Source: Eonycteris spelaea (Eukaryota; Chordata; Mammalia; Chiroptera; Pteropodidae). Taken from it: a DNA stretch of 64,000 bases. The DNA is taken from NCBI GenBank assembly GCA_003508835.1, contig PUFA01000092.1, forward strand, positions 4,402,001 through 4,466,000, given 5' to 3'. Each line of letters starts with the position of its first letter. Position 1 is the first letter of the stretch. Below are positions 13,024 to 24,689 of the stretch, in pieces. The notes below the pieces were generated by a model. That model saw only the letters and a list, made by a program, of their open reading frames with translations, was not told the origin of the DNA and searched no databases. The position numbers and the translations under genes were made by a program.

Positions 13024-13052
<29 letters not shown>
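13024..13052 (+). repeat. Poly(A) tract, 29 A
   Basis: An uninterrupted run of about 29 A, unusually pure for a region of old repeats. It may be the tail of a retroposed sequence lying to its left, but I could not identify the source or find a target duplication. Confidence 0.9.
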
Positions 13053-13054
<2 letters not shown>

Positions 13055-14803
13055 AAACCAACTTGCTTTGTGTAGCCTCATAAGACACAACTTTTTTTCT
13101 ATTCCATCCAACCTACCCTAACACCCCTCCCTATCAAAGCCTCTGGAGCCTCAAGCTAGTCTGTGCTAGGTAACAGGGGAAAGAAGGAGGCGGGTAGGAA
13201 GAGATCTTGAACATATGATAGAAATTTTAAGTGAGGAGGATTAACTTTTAACAAAGAAAATGACCTTGTCTTAATAACCAAACGTGTTTGACAAATTGTG
13301 GAATCAGTCAGAGATGTCTGGGAGATGTCTGGGAATCAGTCAGGGAGACTGTTACCTACTGGGAAAAAGTAAGGTGTCCATAGGCTGAATTAATAGAAGT
13401 TTTGGGAAAAAATATAGGAACTTTCATTTTTGTACTTGGGTAAGTTGAGATTCTTCCCTGGACCATTTAATATCAGCTGCATTCCACTTAGTATGAGATA
13501 GGTGATGCACTGCTATCCCTGTACTACTACTCAGAGGGAAACAGAGACTGTTTTTCCTATCAAGGGGCAACCTCTCTCTGTCCATGGTAATGAGACTGTT
13601 GTTCTTATTTTTGTGGTAAAATAGAGACTGTTTTCCAGCTGGCTCCCGTTCTCTTGTTCTTTGTTTCTAGGAGTTGTGCTAGTCTGGCCCTTGACTTGCT
13701 TTGGGATTTGCTCCCTTTGACATTAACCTTTTGGCCTTGAGTTTATCTCCACATCAGCTAAGGTTTCAAGACTCCTACGGGAGAACCATTTAGTCCTGGA
13801 GCTGCTTCCAAAGGTGAGTGCATGGGTCTAACATGCACAGAATTCTCTCAAAAATTAGCCAAAAGCTCCTGGATGAATCATGGCAACTCATCCTCTTCAA
13901 AAGACATGATTCTCCCTTTTTGTTTTTAAAACTTTTGTTATATTCTATTTCTTTTTCTTTCCATTTGTTCTGCTCTGTGTTTCCCAGAGGAGTGCCCCAT
14001 AATTTTCCTGTGGACTGGATAATTACGAAGTCTAAATGATTTTTTATGTAAATGTCTCCTAAATTGTTAACATACTGAAATCTCTTGTTTAAATAATGAC
14101 TAGAAATTATTAAATTTCAGTTATGTATGCATAAAGCATCCCATCATTGGAACACTGGAAAATCTTTTGAAGCTATTTGTTGTATTGGGTTAAGAAATTG
14201 CTTTTCTTGTCTGTGTTTACAAAAAAAAAGAACCATGCTATTTCAAAAGTGTTTTATCTTTGGTCTCATTTCTTTCTAAATGTGTAGCTATTGAGTACTG
14301 TATCTTTTGTGACAAAGATTGTAAGGATATTAAAAAAATGCTAAGCAAGTTTTATCATAGCTATTATTAGCTTGAAAGATTTTGAATTTTTTTTTTATTT
14401 CAGATACTCATGCCAATATATTTTCTATAATTAAGAATAATAGAGAAGGATCCAAGGAAGACAGAAATTGTAATTCCTCATTTGCTATCATAAGCCAAAG
14501 TGCATAAGGGCTTTTAAGCTTCTGGGGTATGTATGTGTTTTCTGATTATCCCTTTGAATTCCCCTCCTGGATTTTGCTAATCATATTTTCCTAAATGTCC
14601 AAGACCTTTGCCGAATTAGGTCATATAATACAAACTCTAGGATTAAGAGTCCTTCTCACAAATAAGTAAGAGATGAGCTGTCCACAGGATGAGACTTGAG
14701 TTAGGTAGGGCCAGTTGAGTTTTTGGTACTTTTTCATAATCTCAGGGAATAAAACAATTTCTAGGAAATATATTACCTGTGTCTCCTAGAACACCAAATA
14801 AGA
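13053..14803. other. Unique sequence with a splice-bounded segment
   Basis: No recognised repeat family. The interval 13671-13813 is bounded by a strong acceptor-like (TTTGTTTCTAG) and donor-like (AAG|GTGAGT) pair but is closed by stop codons in all three frames, so it could only be a non-coding exon. A nested short duplication lies at 13301-13346. Confidence 0.3.
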
Positions 14804-14995
14804 TAATAATAATAATAATAGCCTCATGCTTGCAAAGCCCTTTATAGCTTATACCATGTAACTACATTTTAAAATTTATTCTTCCTCATGGTGATCCAAT
14901 GAAATAGGTATTATTATCCCCATTTTATAAGATGCTAATTTACTTTCTTAATATCATGGGCCTCAATCCCAGGTCAGTCAGTGCTTCTTTGCTCA
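14804..14995 (-). mobile_element. MIR SINE, antisense, after an (AAT)n tract
   Basis: Five to six AAT units (14804-14820) precede the antisense MIR core 'AGGTATTATTATCCCCATTT', with 'AAAGCCCTTTATAGCTTATA' upstream and 'CTCAATCCCAGGTCAGTCAG' downstream, in the consensus order. Confidence 0.65.
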
Positions 14996-15670
14996 TTTGT
15001 GACTTTGGCTTCACTTCTGATGGATAAACCTCTCACAGAGAAGCCTGAGGACCACCTCCCCATCAGAACACCTCTTTGCCCCCAGCATGTGGAATCTTCT
15101 CTGCATGACTCATGGCATCACTTCAGTGACCATATTGACAATTTCAATATGAAAGGGGAGATTTCTCCCTCAAAGTGACTTCATCTCCCATTTGACCCAT
15201 TGTGACACAGTTTATGTGATTGGCCTTTTTAAAGTTCATGCACTTAAAAAAATGTCAAGGATATCTCAAAATATAAACTATTAAGATATAGAATAAATTT
15301 CATAGCCTCATTTAAGTTAATAAGAATTAAATAGCCTCTTCTGTTTACTCACTGGTACATTCCTCTTCCAGGTGCCCTCTATAGTCTTGGCTGTGGTTCT
15401 AGTTCATTCTATTGCTCCTCGCTGAGGTCCAGTTCTCTAAGTCCCAAGAAAAGTGAGGCTTTTTCTATTTGGGTCCCAAGACTCCTGCTGAGACCCTTGG
15501 GGAGACTATTCTCTTCTCCGTCATTTGGCCTGTGACTTAAAACCATTAAGTCTATCCAGAGAAATACCCAGAACTCTCAGGCCTTTTGATTGGCACTCTG
15601 CCTATTTCTAGCCTTTGGTGGATAAACTCTGAGAATGTCAACTGGCCTCAAGTATGAGGCTAGGAGTCCT
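14996..15670. other. Unique sequence, nothing recognised
   Basis: Contains a 65-codon frame starting at 14981 with no domain, plus C/T-rich sequence at 15360-15560. No repeat is named. Confidence 0.3.
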
Positions 15671-15671
15671 A

Positions 15672-15775
15672 TGAGGGAGACGACTCCATCTTGTTCACTT
15701 TTATATTGCAGTACCTAATATAGTGCCTAACATCTACTAGAGGCTCCATAACCATTTATTGAATGAATGAATGAG
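15672..15775 (+). mobile_element. L2 LINE 3' tail
   Basis: 'CTTGTTCACTTTTATATTGC', 'AGTACCTAATATAGTGCCTA' and the terminal 'ATTGAATGAATGAATGAG' reproduce the L2 3' end with its TGAATGAA repeat. Confidence 0.75.
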
Positions 15776-15905
15776 AAATCTGTGTCTTCTCAATTTATGG
15801 TAGAAAGAAACTAAAATGGGAGAGGTAAGTGAATTGGTCAAATATGTGATTGTTGGTGACAGAACCAGGGCTTGAAGCCAGATCTACTCACACACATTCT
15901 GATTA
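15776..15905 (-). mobile_element. MIR-like antisense fragment
   Basis: 'GGTAAGTGAATTGGTCAAAT' and 'CAGAACCAGGGCTTGAAGCC' match the antisense tRNA-related half of MIR. It abuts the L2 tail. Confidence 0.55.
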
Positions 15906-16209
15906 TTTCCTCTGTGGATATAACATGCAGCCTTTCAACCATTTATGTTCCAATTCAATGCATTCCTAGCAGGCAGTTTTTCTTTAGTTTTCCTAAACTA
16001 ATGAGCTGAGTGTCCTCTGTGTAATCTCTTGACTCCCTACCCCAGAACTTATAACTTCTCTAAAAGTTCCACTGCTTTCATCAGAATGCATGATCTCTTC
16101 TACAGCCCCATTTCACATGGGCAACATAGTGGTGCATCAGCAGGGAAAAAAATAATTTAACCCAAGGTATTATAAAAATACCTTGCCACATGAACAGCAT
16201 AAAATTTTT

Positions 16210-16425
16210 ACATGTTTAAACTAATTATGTTATTATAAAACTAACAAGTGTAGTAAAATTTCAAACATTTCTGAAGGTGTAAATGAAAAGTAAAAGTCCC
16301 TCCCTCATAGATTCTCAGTGTTCTTTCTGGATGTAAATACTATTAACAATTTCTCGTGTATGCCACCAGGAAGCTATCTTGCAAAATCAAGCATATACAC
16401 ATATCTTCTTAACAAAAAACACAAC
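16210..16425. mobile_element. Probable old L1-related fragment
   Basis: 'AAAGTAAAAGTCCCTCCCTC' followed by 'ACTATTAACAATTTCTCGTG' is a pattern common in old mammalian L1 3' regions. It is short and decayed, and the strand is not assigned. Confidence 0.35.
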
Positions 16426-17153
16426 TAGCATTCACAATCAAAACAATGTCAAATGAAGAAAACAAGCTTCAGAGTGATAAAGAACTAAGAAAGCAAGTTG
16501 AAGAGGTCACAGCATTTAGACAAATTTAAAATAGGCACATTTAAAAAGGTACACAAAAAATATTGTATTCATGTTATCTAAATTTGGATGAAAAAGTATA
16601 AAAATAGATGAATTAGATACACATTAACCCATGATCTCAAGAGGTGAGTTAGGTGCAAGAATAGGAGATGTAAGACAAAGGGATTTCAAATTTCTCTGGA
16701 ATGTTTATTCTTTATACACACACACATGCACTTTAAAAGAACTGTGACCAATGCTAGGAATTGCCAGTTTTGGATCTAGGTTCTTTAAGTGGGGAAACAT
16801 GACTGTTAAACAGTAAGAAAAATCAGCTTGTCCAGTTCCAAGCAATGGTCATTCCAGCCACTTCTAGGAATATCAGGGTATCTTGTTGTTAAATATTGGC
16901 ATCTGTTCTCTTCAGCTATGCTCTCTTCCTCCTGTCTTCTGGATCTGCCTTCTGGATAGCCGATGAGGTTTGTGACTGATGCTTACAGCCAAGGAGGTTG
17001 AGGGTGTGCACACACGTGCAAAGCAATGTTCAGAGCTGGCCCATGGAGGCGGTGTGTGGCAAACTGGTAAAGCCCCATCCCTGTTAATCAGTTCCCCTTC
17101 ACCAAGTAGCTGAGCATTTCCTCTCATCTGTGCTTGTCTCTTTTCACTTGCAG
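16426..17153. other. Unique sequence upstream of candidate exon
   Basis: No recognised repeat. It ends in a pyrimidine-rich stretch (17131-17150) and CAG, a plausible branch and acceptor context for the segment that follows. Confidence 0.35.
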
Positions 17154-17210
17154 AGCAAGCCTAGGGTAGAAGGTCTGCTGAAAACAGCCTCCGACAACCA
17201 AGAACACTAA
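17154..17210 (+). CDS. Candidate 3'-terminal coding exon
   Basis: A TCTTTTCACTTGCAG acceptor-like site precedes 18 codons and a TAA, reading SKPRVEGLLKTASDNQEH. The other two frames close at once. About 2.6 kb of unique, repeat-free sequence with AATAAA signals near 18046, 18812 and 19292 follows, as a terminal exon with a 3' UTR would look. I do not recognise the peptide and found no partner exon upstream. An acceptor plus a short open frame occurs often by chance, so this is a pointer and not an established gene. Confidence 0.15.
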   Translation, partial: SKPRVEGLLKTASDNQEH

Positions 17211-18647
17211 AGTGCTTGTGTTTTGTCGTGTTCTGTGACAAATGGGAAATGCAGACTTCAGAAAATCAGCTCTTCCCGTTTGAAAATGTGAACAGACCTA
17301 AGACAAATAGGTGATCTGTGATGAAGGTGGCTCAGTGTGGGGTCAGGCACTGTCTGTTCCCAGCTGTGCTCTCCCACAGGACCACCAGCATGTATTTGGT
17401 TAGTGATCTTCCTTCCAGACACATCCCACCTGCTGTTCACCGTTTCCCACCCCAGTTGGGTGTCCTCTCAGCTGGTAGCAGGGTCCCCAGGGTCTTCAGC
17501 ATGTAACAAAACCTCAGAGTGGAAATTTCTATTAGGCTTCGTGTAAATGATTTTCTTTCATTGGTTAAAGGGGATACGATACTGACCTCATGCCTTGCAT
17601 AGGTAAAAGAATTTGGGCATTTTTGTTGTTCTTGAGAGGGTTGTTTTGTTTTTTGTTTCCTTTTGTCTTCATTTTGGCCTTACCCTTCTTGTCTTTTCAT
17701 GTAGACCAGATACTTGAAAGGGCAGATGACAGCTAAAGGTGGGAAGCTTGTTTATACATAATTTGGAGGAAGATTTTACCTTGGATGGAAAAAGGAATCA
17801 TGGATTCACTGGGCTGTGGTGGCACATTCACCCTTCGCCCTTCCCCCCTGGTTCGGTACATATTGTTTCAGCTTTCAAATATGTGATTGAATTAGCTCTT
17901 TTCATACAAAAGAATTCTTACTTAAATAAAAAAGTAAATTTAAAAAACCCTAAAGCTGAAAAAAAAATTGCCAATTTCAAGAATATGTTCATGGGTGATA
18001 AATTATTCTTTTAAAAATATTATTACTTTTTAAAAAATGTATTTCAAATAAAAGTTTAAAAGCAAAGTAGATTCATTTGATACATACTGCTCTGTGCTGT
18101 ACTTTTTTCATTTAAAGACATCTTGAAATGTTTTAATTATTTTAGTATACATAGATCAGACATTACAGAGCAAAATTCCCCACAAGGCAAAAAAGTACAT
18201 CCTGCTCAAGGTTGTGAAGGGCAGACCCATCTATTTCATATGTGCTTTCAGTATGTAGAAACCAAGTTGTCACTTTCAACTCTCAAGGAAAATTTTAAAA
18301 CTATAGCAGGGAAGACTTTTGTTTGTGTCAGCGGAGTGTGAAACTTTGAGATTTCTGGTGTAGCTAAAATTGCCTTATACATTTTGGTTCTAAAATTTTT
18401 TTTTCCTGGGCGCTATCATTGGAGGTGTTACATCAACTATTTCCACTCACTCTTATTTTTAGGCTTTTGCATTTCACAGATACTGTAAATGATGGCAATA
18501 AACATTTGCCTGGAAATGTGGATGGTTGCTCTGTATTCGGTGAGGTCAATTATGTGGCAATAGCCATGAAGGGAGGGCGTGGTGGACATGCCACTGTATA
18601 GACTTTTCTTTCTACACACATACCTTGGAGGAAACACTGGACACCAT

Positions 18648-18706
18648 CCCTCCCCCACCCCACCCCCTACCCCCACCCCCACCTCCACTTCCACCCCCAC
18701 CCCCGC
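18648..18706 (+). repeat. C-rich (CCCCCA)-like tract
   Basis: Repeated CCCCCAC and CCACC units over about 59 bases. The complementary strand therefore has many runs of five G and could fold into a G-quadruplex. Spurious Gly-rich and Pro/Thr-rich frames arise from it. Confidence 0.9.
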
Positions 18707-19090
18707 CATGTTTGTAGACATTTATATATTGTTTAAAAAATATAGCGAGGAGATGGAATTGTATGCATTTTATAAAAAGAGTGTAATGAAAACCAACCGA
18801 CGAACGAATAAATAAAAACAAACCTTAATTCTAGAACCGTCTAAATCTCCCTGGTTTGGAGAACTCTGAGTTTAACGTCAGTGTGCTCACTCAAGACCTC
18901 GCTTCCTCGCCCACAGAAATTGCAGCCTACTTCTTTAATTTATGCTTTTGTTTTTGTCCTAGCCATCGGGAGACAACAAATCCTGTCATGTATCTGTACT
19001 CAGTAGTCCTAATAGTCTGTGATGGAAGCTGGATGTCAATGCTGATGAAGAAGGAAAATGGAAAAAGAATCGAATGTGTTAATGCACTTT

Positions 19091-19127
19091 GGAGGGGCGG
19101 GTTGACGGGGAGGGGGAAGGGGAGAGG
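19091..19127 (+). promoter_or_regulatory. G-quadruplex-prone tract
   Basis: Five G-runs, GGGG-C-GGG-TTGAC-GGGG-A-GGGGG-AA-GGGG, fit the loop and run rules for a stable G-quadruplex on the + strand. It is followed by a T-run. If the block is transcribed to the right, the structure would form in RNA. Confidence 0.6.
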
Positions 19128-19803
19128 TTTGGCGGTTTTTTTTTTTTGCTATTTGGAGACATGTAAGCTCGGGATCAGAAATGCAGATATGATTTAATTA
19201 ACAGTCATGTTATTTTTGCATTGCATAACACTTCAAGGATTTGCATGCTATTGTTACTTGATGACTGAAGAAATAGTTTTAAATATGGGCTCTAATAAAA
19301 TATTAAAAAGTGCAAGAAAACCCATTTTAAAGTCTGTAGCAAATGAATTGATTTTAGAAAAACTGAGTATATGTACTATTTACATATAAATACTGTACCC
19401 CTCATGCAGGTATGTACACATCCGTGTATAAATTTAAACGACAGGCACCAATTTAATGCAGAAGCTAGGGCTCATTAGTTCCCTGAGAAGGATTGATTCT
19501 CCATAGCTGGAATGGCGCATACAGCTCCTAGATAATTTGTAATGAATTGAATTTTCCTTCAGCATACCTAATTAGTGACTCTTTCTTTTGCTACTTGAAA
19601 GGATATAGACATTTAAATAGATAAATGTTTGGAAATTCTGTTCAAATGCCAGAAAGACATTAAGCCTTCATGTTTATAAGCTCTGTGGAAAAAATATTTG
19701 GGAAAAGAGAACGCTTCATTTTGGAAAAATTAAGTTGATCAGGGATTTGCTTTAAGAGCGTTATACATTTTTTTGGTGGTTAGTAGAATTACTTTACGAA
19801 TTC

Positions 19804-19990
19804 TTTTTTTTTTTTTTTTTAGTTTTTAAAATAACATTTTAAAAAAGTTAACCTGCGCATATAATAAGAAACTTAAAAACACAAGAAACAAAGAACAAAG
19901 TCATCCATAATAACAAGCAGTTTACAGTTCGATATGTCCTTCCAGGTCCCCTGTGTGTACAAATTCTTCTGTGAGGTACCGCCTCAGTCG
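19804..19990. mobile_element. T17 run and probable old L1-related fragment
   Basis: T17 at 19804-19820, then 'AAAGTCATCCATAATAACAA' and 'ATATGTCCTTCCAGGTCCCC', a phrase order common in antisense old L1 3' ends. The T-run would be its tail in reverse orientation. Subfamily unknown. Confidence 0.35.
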
Positions 19991-21980
19991 GTGTTAAGCC
20001 TGCCTTCTGGTTGCCTCTTGCTTATGCCTGGATGACTGGCTCTTCAGCATCCCCTAGTGGTAAAGCGTGGGATCACTGGAGGCCTTTTCTGGGGTTTGCA
20101 CAGAGAGGCTTCCAGGACCACTCCAAAGATAATTGCTGGCTCATGTACTGGGAAGTGGACTAACAGAGGTCTATAAATAAATTTATACTCTTCAAAAATG
20201 TATTTCAGTCATTGATCTAAGACTTGAAAAAGTCATTTCTGGCAACCTGTGAATATGGATGCTGAATATGAATTCAGGCTTCTGTCTCAGTTTCTCCTGA
20301 AATTATAGATCACTTAAAAACCTCTCAAGGCATAGATTAGCACATTTAAAAAACAATCTAGTTACTGTAAAATTACATTCCATTCTCAGGTAAATTCTAA
20401 CTCTGCTCCGTTTCCTATCACTGACAGCACTGTATATATTGAACTATGCCAAACATTAATAGATAATAAGTCACTTCCCAGGAAATGGGGAGGAAGCCAA
20501 GAAAATAGAGCTAATTCGGTGGGCTGATGATGTCAGTGAATAGGTGAAAGTTTAGTGTCTTTTGCCCTTCAGAAAATAATGAATCCAATTGCATATTATC
20601 ATGTCAGTTGGAGATTAAATGCTGTGGCCAAGATAAGGAGTTTGAGGATTTTTCATTGAATAGTAACCAAAGGGACCTGTCTTTCCACATTAAAATTATT
20701 TGTATCAATAGAAAGCAAGTCTACCAACCCTCAGATAGCATAAGAATTGACCACCTCTGACATCAAGATATTTAAGAAAACAAATTTTATGATCTGAATT
20801 AAGATGATGTTGGCTTTGTTTCTCAATTTTTCAGGATACTATTTTAAACAAAACAAAACAAAAAGTTATTTTTCATATAGATAATAGGTTAATACATAGC
20901 CTATAAACTAACTTAGAAGAGCAACAAAAAATGCATAGTCTTTACTTAAGAGAGAAGAATTCTATTTTCTTTCAATAGTTTAATCAAAGAACATTCTTTC
21001 ATGCTTTCTTTTTTAGATGTTTTCTGTGGCACAGTCTGTGTTTGCAAGACTTAAAAGAGCACCTATAATTACTGTTGATAGAACTGTCTAATTATTAAGT
21101 GATACAGGGTACTAACAAACATAAATTCCCCCCAAAATGAAACAAGCAAAGTCAATAGAGATAAATCAGTGTGGGTAAAGTGGAACAGAGGTAAGCTATG
21201 TGACCAAAGATACTGACCCAGTACACACCTTACTGGCCTCTCTGTGGAATGTTACCGGTTAAATGTCATGGTACACTAAGACCTCTTAACACACGGCTGC
21301 AAAGTCAGCAGTAGCATTTCATTTCATTGAAAGCAAATGATGCAGGGGAATATCTGGCTTGAGTTTACCAAGAGTGAGCATCAGAGTTTTGAACCAGGCC
21401 CAAGAGTATGCTAGTTAACAACCAGCACTCCAAAAAAGGTCTGAATTTGAAGCATTCACTGGTTTTCTTGATGTAAATACTCCCACAACAGCTGAATTTA
21501 AGCTACATATGCAATGTGACTGAACATGGATTTGCGAAACAATGATAACAATCAACTTTGGTGAGTTGGTACAAGCAGGCTTTGGTGCACCCCCTTCCTA
21601 AGCTTTAAAGCTTTTCTGTAATTAATGTGTGTGGGAAAGTCTATAAACATTGGCCATTTTTTTTTTGTCTTGTGCTGAGCAAGACATAGCAATGGAACTG
21701 TGCCGATGATATTTTTAAAATACTTATGAATATACTTTTATACATTGGTGCTATTTTCCTGGATTATTCCAAAGAGAAAAAATTCTAAGAAACAATGGAT
21801 AGAGTAGACATCATGTTCTGTTGAACTAATGGCTTTTCTGAGCTGGATGTTTTCTCATATTTTCCTATGAGACTGAGAGAATTTTCATTCTCAAACTACA
21901 GCTATCATATTTAAACAAGTTCTGCTCACTCAGTTTCTCTATCCTTTGCTGACCACAATTGGGACTATTCGTTGCTCTGG
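19991..21980. other. Unique sequence, nothing recognised
   Basis: Two kilobases without recognised repeats or exons. A CTCF-like core (CCCCTAGTGG) lies at 20053-20062 on the minus strand. The stretch 20400-20720 is repeat-free with several TAAT cores and a TGATGTCA site. Confidence 0.35.
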
Positions 21981-21984
21981 TCGA

Positions 21985-22188
21985 ATGATTCTTAACTCTG
22001 GATGCTCTTTGAAATCACTAGGGTTGGGGGGTGCTGGAGGGGAGGGGATTTTTCAAATTCTGATTCTGGGCTCCGTGGCAAATCATTTCAATCATATTTT
22101 CTGAGATGAGCTACAGGAACCAGTACTTTTTAAAGTGCTGTAGGTGATTCTAATGTTCAGTCAGGTATGAGAAACTTTGACCTATAAT
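21985..22188 (+). mobile_element. hAT-Charlie MITE, MER5-like
   Basis: 'TGATTCTTAACTCTGGATGC', 'ATTCTGGGCTCC', 'GGTGATTCTAATGTTCAG' and the end 'GAGAAACTTTGA' follow the MER5 consensus order. Non-autonomous. Confidence 0.65.
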
Positions 22189-22640
22189 CCAGTTGGCTGT
22201 AGTTCCTTTTTTAGTAATTTTCTTTTCATACATAACAAGAAATGTATGAAGGAGGCCAGAAGCTGAATTATCCTGTCCATACTATTTCACCCTTAACCTC
22301 TGAAATTACTTCTAGGACTTTGGACAGTGGCCTGTTTCTTCCTTTCTCAGCTTTGTCCTCCTTGTTCCCAGACCCTTTGCCTACTTTTGTCATAACTAGA
22401 GATTGGGCATTATAGAATGGGTCAAGTCACAAAGACCAGAATAGGGAGTCCAGACAGACTCATAGGCAGGTAGAGACCATGAATTTTATTACGTCCAAGA
22501 GCATAAGTCAAGGACTATCAAGAGAGGATATTAAGAACACTTGAATTTAGGAGATCGATTTAAGATTAAAGGAAAAATGGCATGCAAAGGGCAAACTGAG
22601 GTTGAAGATGAAATTAAAATTCAGAATTTGCATCCAGGCA
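22189..22640. other. Unique sequence, nothing recognised
   Basis: No recognised repeat; a C/T-rich stretch lies near 22320-22380. Confidence 0.3.
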
Positions 22641-22835
22641 GGACAAATGTTGACTGTTCAACATCATTAGTCATTAGGGAAATGAAAATCAAAGTCCCAA
22701 TGAGATACAATTTTATATCCACTGGTTTGACTATTATTTTATTTTATTTTTTAATTTCAAAAATAGGTTTCAGCAAGGGTGTGGAGAAATTGGAACCCTC
22801 AGACACTGCTGTTTGCTGGAGGGTTGAGGTGCAGG
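22641..22835 (+). mobile_element. L1 ORF2 3' fragment
   Basis: 'TTCAACATCATTAGTCATTA', 'GGGAAATGAAAATCAAAG', 'AATGAGATACAATTTTATAT' and 'GGTGTGGAGAAATTGGAACC' are the canonical late-ORF2 string. A TTTTATTTTA stretch replaces the usual A-rich spacer at 22736-22755. Confidence 0.8.
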
Positions 22836-22911
22836 CCTTGGAAGTCCTAGGAAGAACTAATGCGATGCCATTATGCAAGGCCATAGGAACCACTACTGTA
22901 AACAGCTAGTT

Positions 22912-23010
22912 TTTACTGAACACATATCCTGTGCCAAGCTCTGTGGTAAGAGCTTTACATGGGTATCTTACCTAATGCTTACAAGAACCCTGTGACATGG
23001 AGACTGAGAG
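22912..23010 (-). mobile_element. MIR SINE, antisense
   Basis: 'TTACTGAACACATATCCTGT', 'GGTAAGAGCTTTACATGG' and 'CTAATGCTTACAAGAACCCT' match the antisense 3' half of MIR. Confidence 0.65.
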
Positions 23011-23532
23011 ATTAGCAACAAGATTTTTGACATCTTTTCTTCCTATTCCAAATCTTGTTAGTTTGCTTAGTTTGGCTGAGATTCTGATCCTTTGTGTTGA
23101 TTCTAATGAACATTTGGGTCTTGGGAGAGAATATATTTATTTTTAAATAGAGATGTAAGTCTAGGTTTACATCTCAATGTACGTAATTATACGTATAAGT
23201 ACATAGAAATGTACATCTTATATATCCCAGTGCCTAACACAGCCCCTATCATATAATATAAATTTCATGTATGGACATACATATACATATATTATTCACA
23301 TATATTTTAAAAAATTAGGCTATACAGGGAGTGGACTCCATGTTGCCTTACAAATTGATTCCCTCTATTAATATTATACATGGATTAGAAGGTGGAACAG
23401 CTGAGACTTGGTTAGCAAAGAAAATAAGGATAAATTAACTAGCAGGGCTGGTGACAAAATATTATGGATTATTAGAGACACTACATGATGACAATGCTCT
23501 CAAAATCTAATATGAGCTTAAGTTACATGGTT
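23011..23532. other. AT-rich spacer
   Basis: Includes an inverted repeat at 23151-23174 (AGATGTAA...TTACATCT, 8-base loop) and TA-rich low-complexity sequence at 23240-23310. Nothing coding. Confidence 0.35.
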
Positions 23533-24680
23533 CATTCATTTCTGTAGGAAATATTTATTGCTCACTTCACAGTGCCAAGGACCATCTCGGGTTCTGGGGT
23601 TTCTGAATGAGATAGATAAGGTCTCTGCCCTTGTGGAGCTTACAATCTAGAATGTAAACTTAAAATGAGTTAGAAAATTTAGAAGCTGATCATTGCTGTG
23701 ACTGAAGTAAATGGCGTGATGAGATGAAATGGGTCTGGTGGAGAAGGGGAGTGTTTATTTCAGATACAGGATGGCCAAGAAAGGCCTATCTGTGGTGGTT
23801 ACAAGTCCACTGAGCTGTGGTAGATGAGAAAAAACCAGCAAGGAAAAAGAGCTTTCGAGTCAGGGACACAGAGCGAAAGAAGAGAAAGGTGGTGCCGGTA
23901 CAGTGTGGAGGCTAGAGGGATGCATAGCGTGTGAGTAAGGAAAGAGTGAAAGAGGGTTGGAGAATAGGTAGGAATCATGCCATATGGGGTGATGGTGATC
24001 TTGGCGAAGAGTTCAGATTTCATTCCAAGTGCAATGGAAAGCGGTCAAAGTATTTTAGGTTGACACATGACAAGATCTTATTTATGTGGTTGTTGCTTAA
24101 GAAAGGATCACTCTAAGTACTGTGTGGAGATAGGAGTGTGCTTTGGTACAGAGGAATAGCTAGAAGCCTATTGCAATAGTTTGGCTAGATGATGGTGGGT
24201 TAAGATAGGTGGTGTCAGTAGAGGGGAGACATGTGGACAGATTCTTCTTGTTCCTTGAGCGTAGGCTTAAAGAACTAGGTAGGATGTGGTTCCATTTACT
24301 GAGATGTAGAAGACTTGTTAGTTTGGGGATATCTATTAGATGTCCAAGTGGATACGTCAAGTTGGCAGGTAGCTGTCTGGAATTTAGCGTAAAAGTCAGT
24401 GCTAGAAAGTCAGTGATGGAAATTTAGAGTGTGGTCTAATGACTGTATTTATGGTCATAACATTAGATGAAATCCCCTAGGGAGAGAGAAAAAATAAAAA
24501 TAAGGAAAGGGTCTGATCTAAGGATGGGAGCCAATGAAGAGGGTTTTATAGATGGGAGATTCTAGAGCATTTGTGTAGTATCAATAGAGAGAAGGAATGA
24601 ATGATTCAGGAAACAGAAAACTTTAAGAAGAAGGGAGAAAAGATACTTCAGGGCCATGGATAGGAGTGGCCACTGCATGC
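23533..24680 (-). mobile_element. L2 LINE, long antisense copy
   Basis: Read on the + strand it begins at the L2 3' end ('TTCATTCATTTCTG', 'TGTGGAGCTTACAATCTAGA') and proceeds back through the 3' part of the L2 reverse-transcriptase frame ('AAAGGATCACTCTAAG', 'AGAAGCCTATTGCAATAG', 'AGATGTCCAAGTGGATACG', 'AAATCCCCTAGGGAGAGAG'). It is over 1.1 kb, the longest L2 here, with all frames broken by stops and indels. Confidence 0.8.
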
Positions 24681-24689
24681 ATTATATAG

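Larger units (their letters stand above)
17211..19803 (+). other. Long repeat-free block, possible 3' UTR
   Basis: No interspersed repeat is recognised over 2.6 kb, which stands out in this window. It holds AATAAA-type signals at about 18046, 18812-18816 and 19292, a C-rich tract at 18648-18706 and a G-rich tract at 19091-19127. It could be a 3' UTR of a gene to the left, a long non-coding RNA, or simply conserved regulatory DNA. Confidence 0.3.

Noticed and set aside
13024..13052. A29 as the tail of a processed pseudogene
   Set aside because: No parent transcript is recognisable to its left and no flanking duplication was found.
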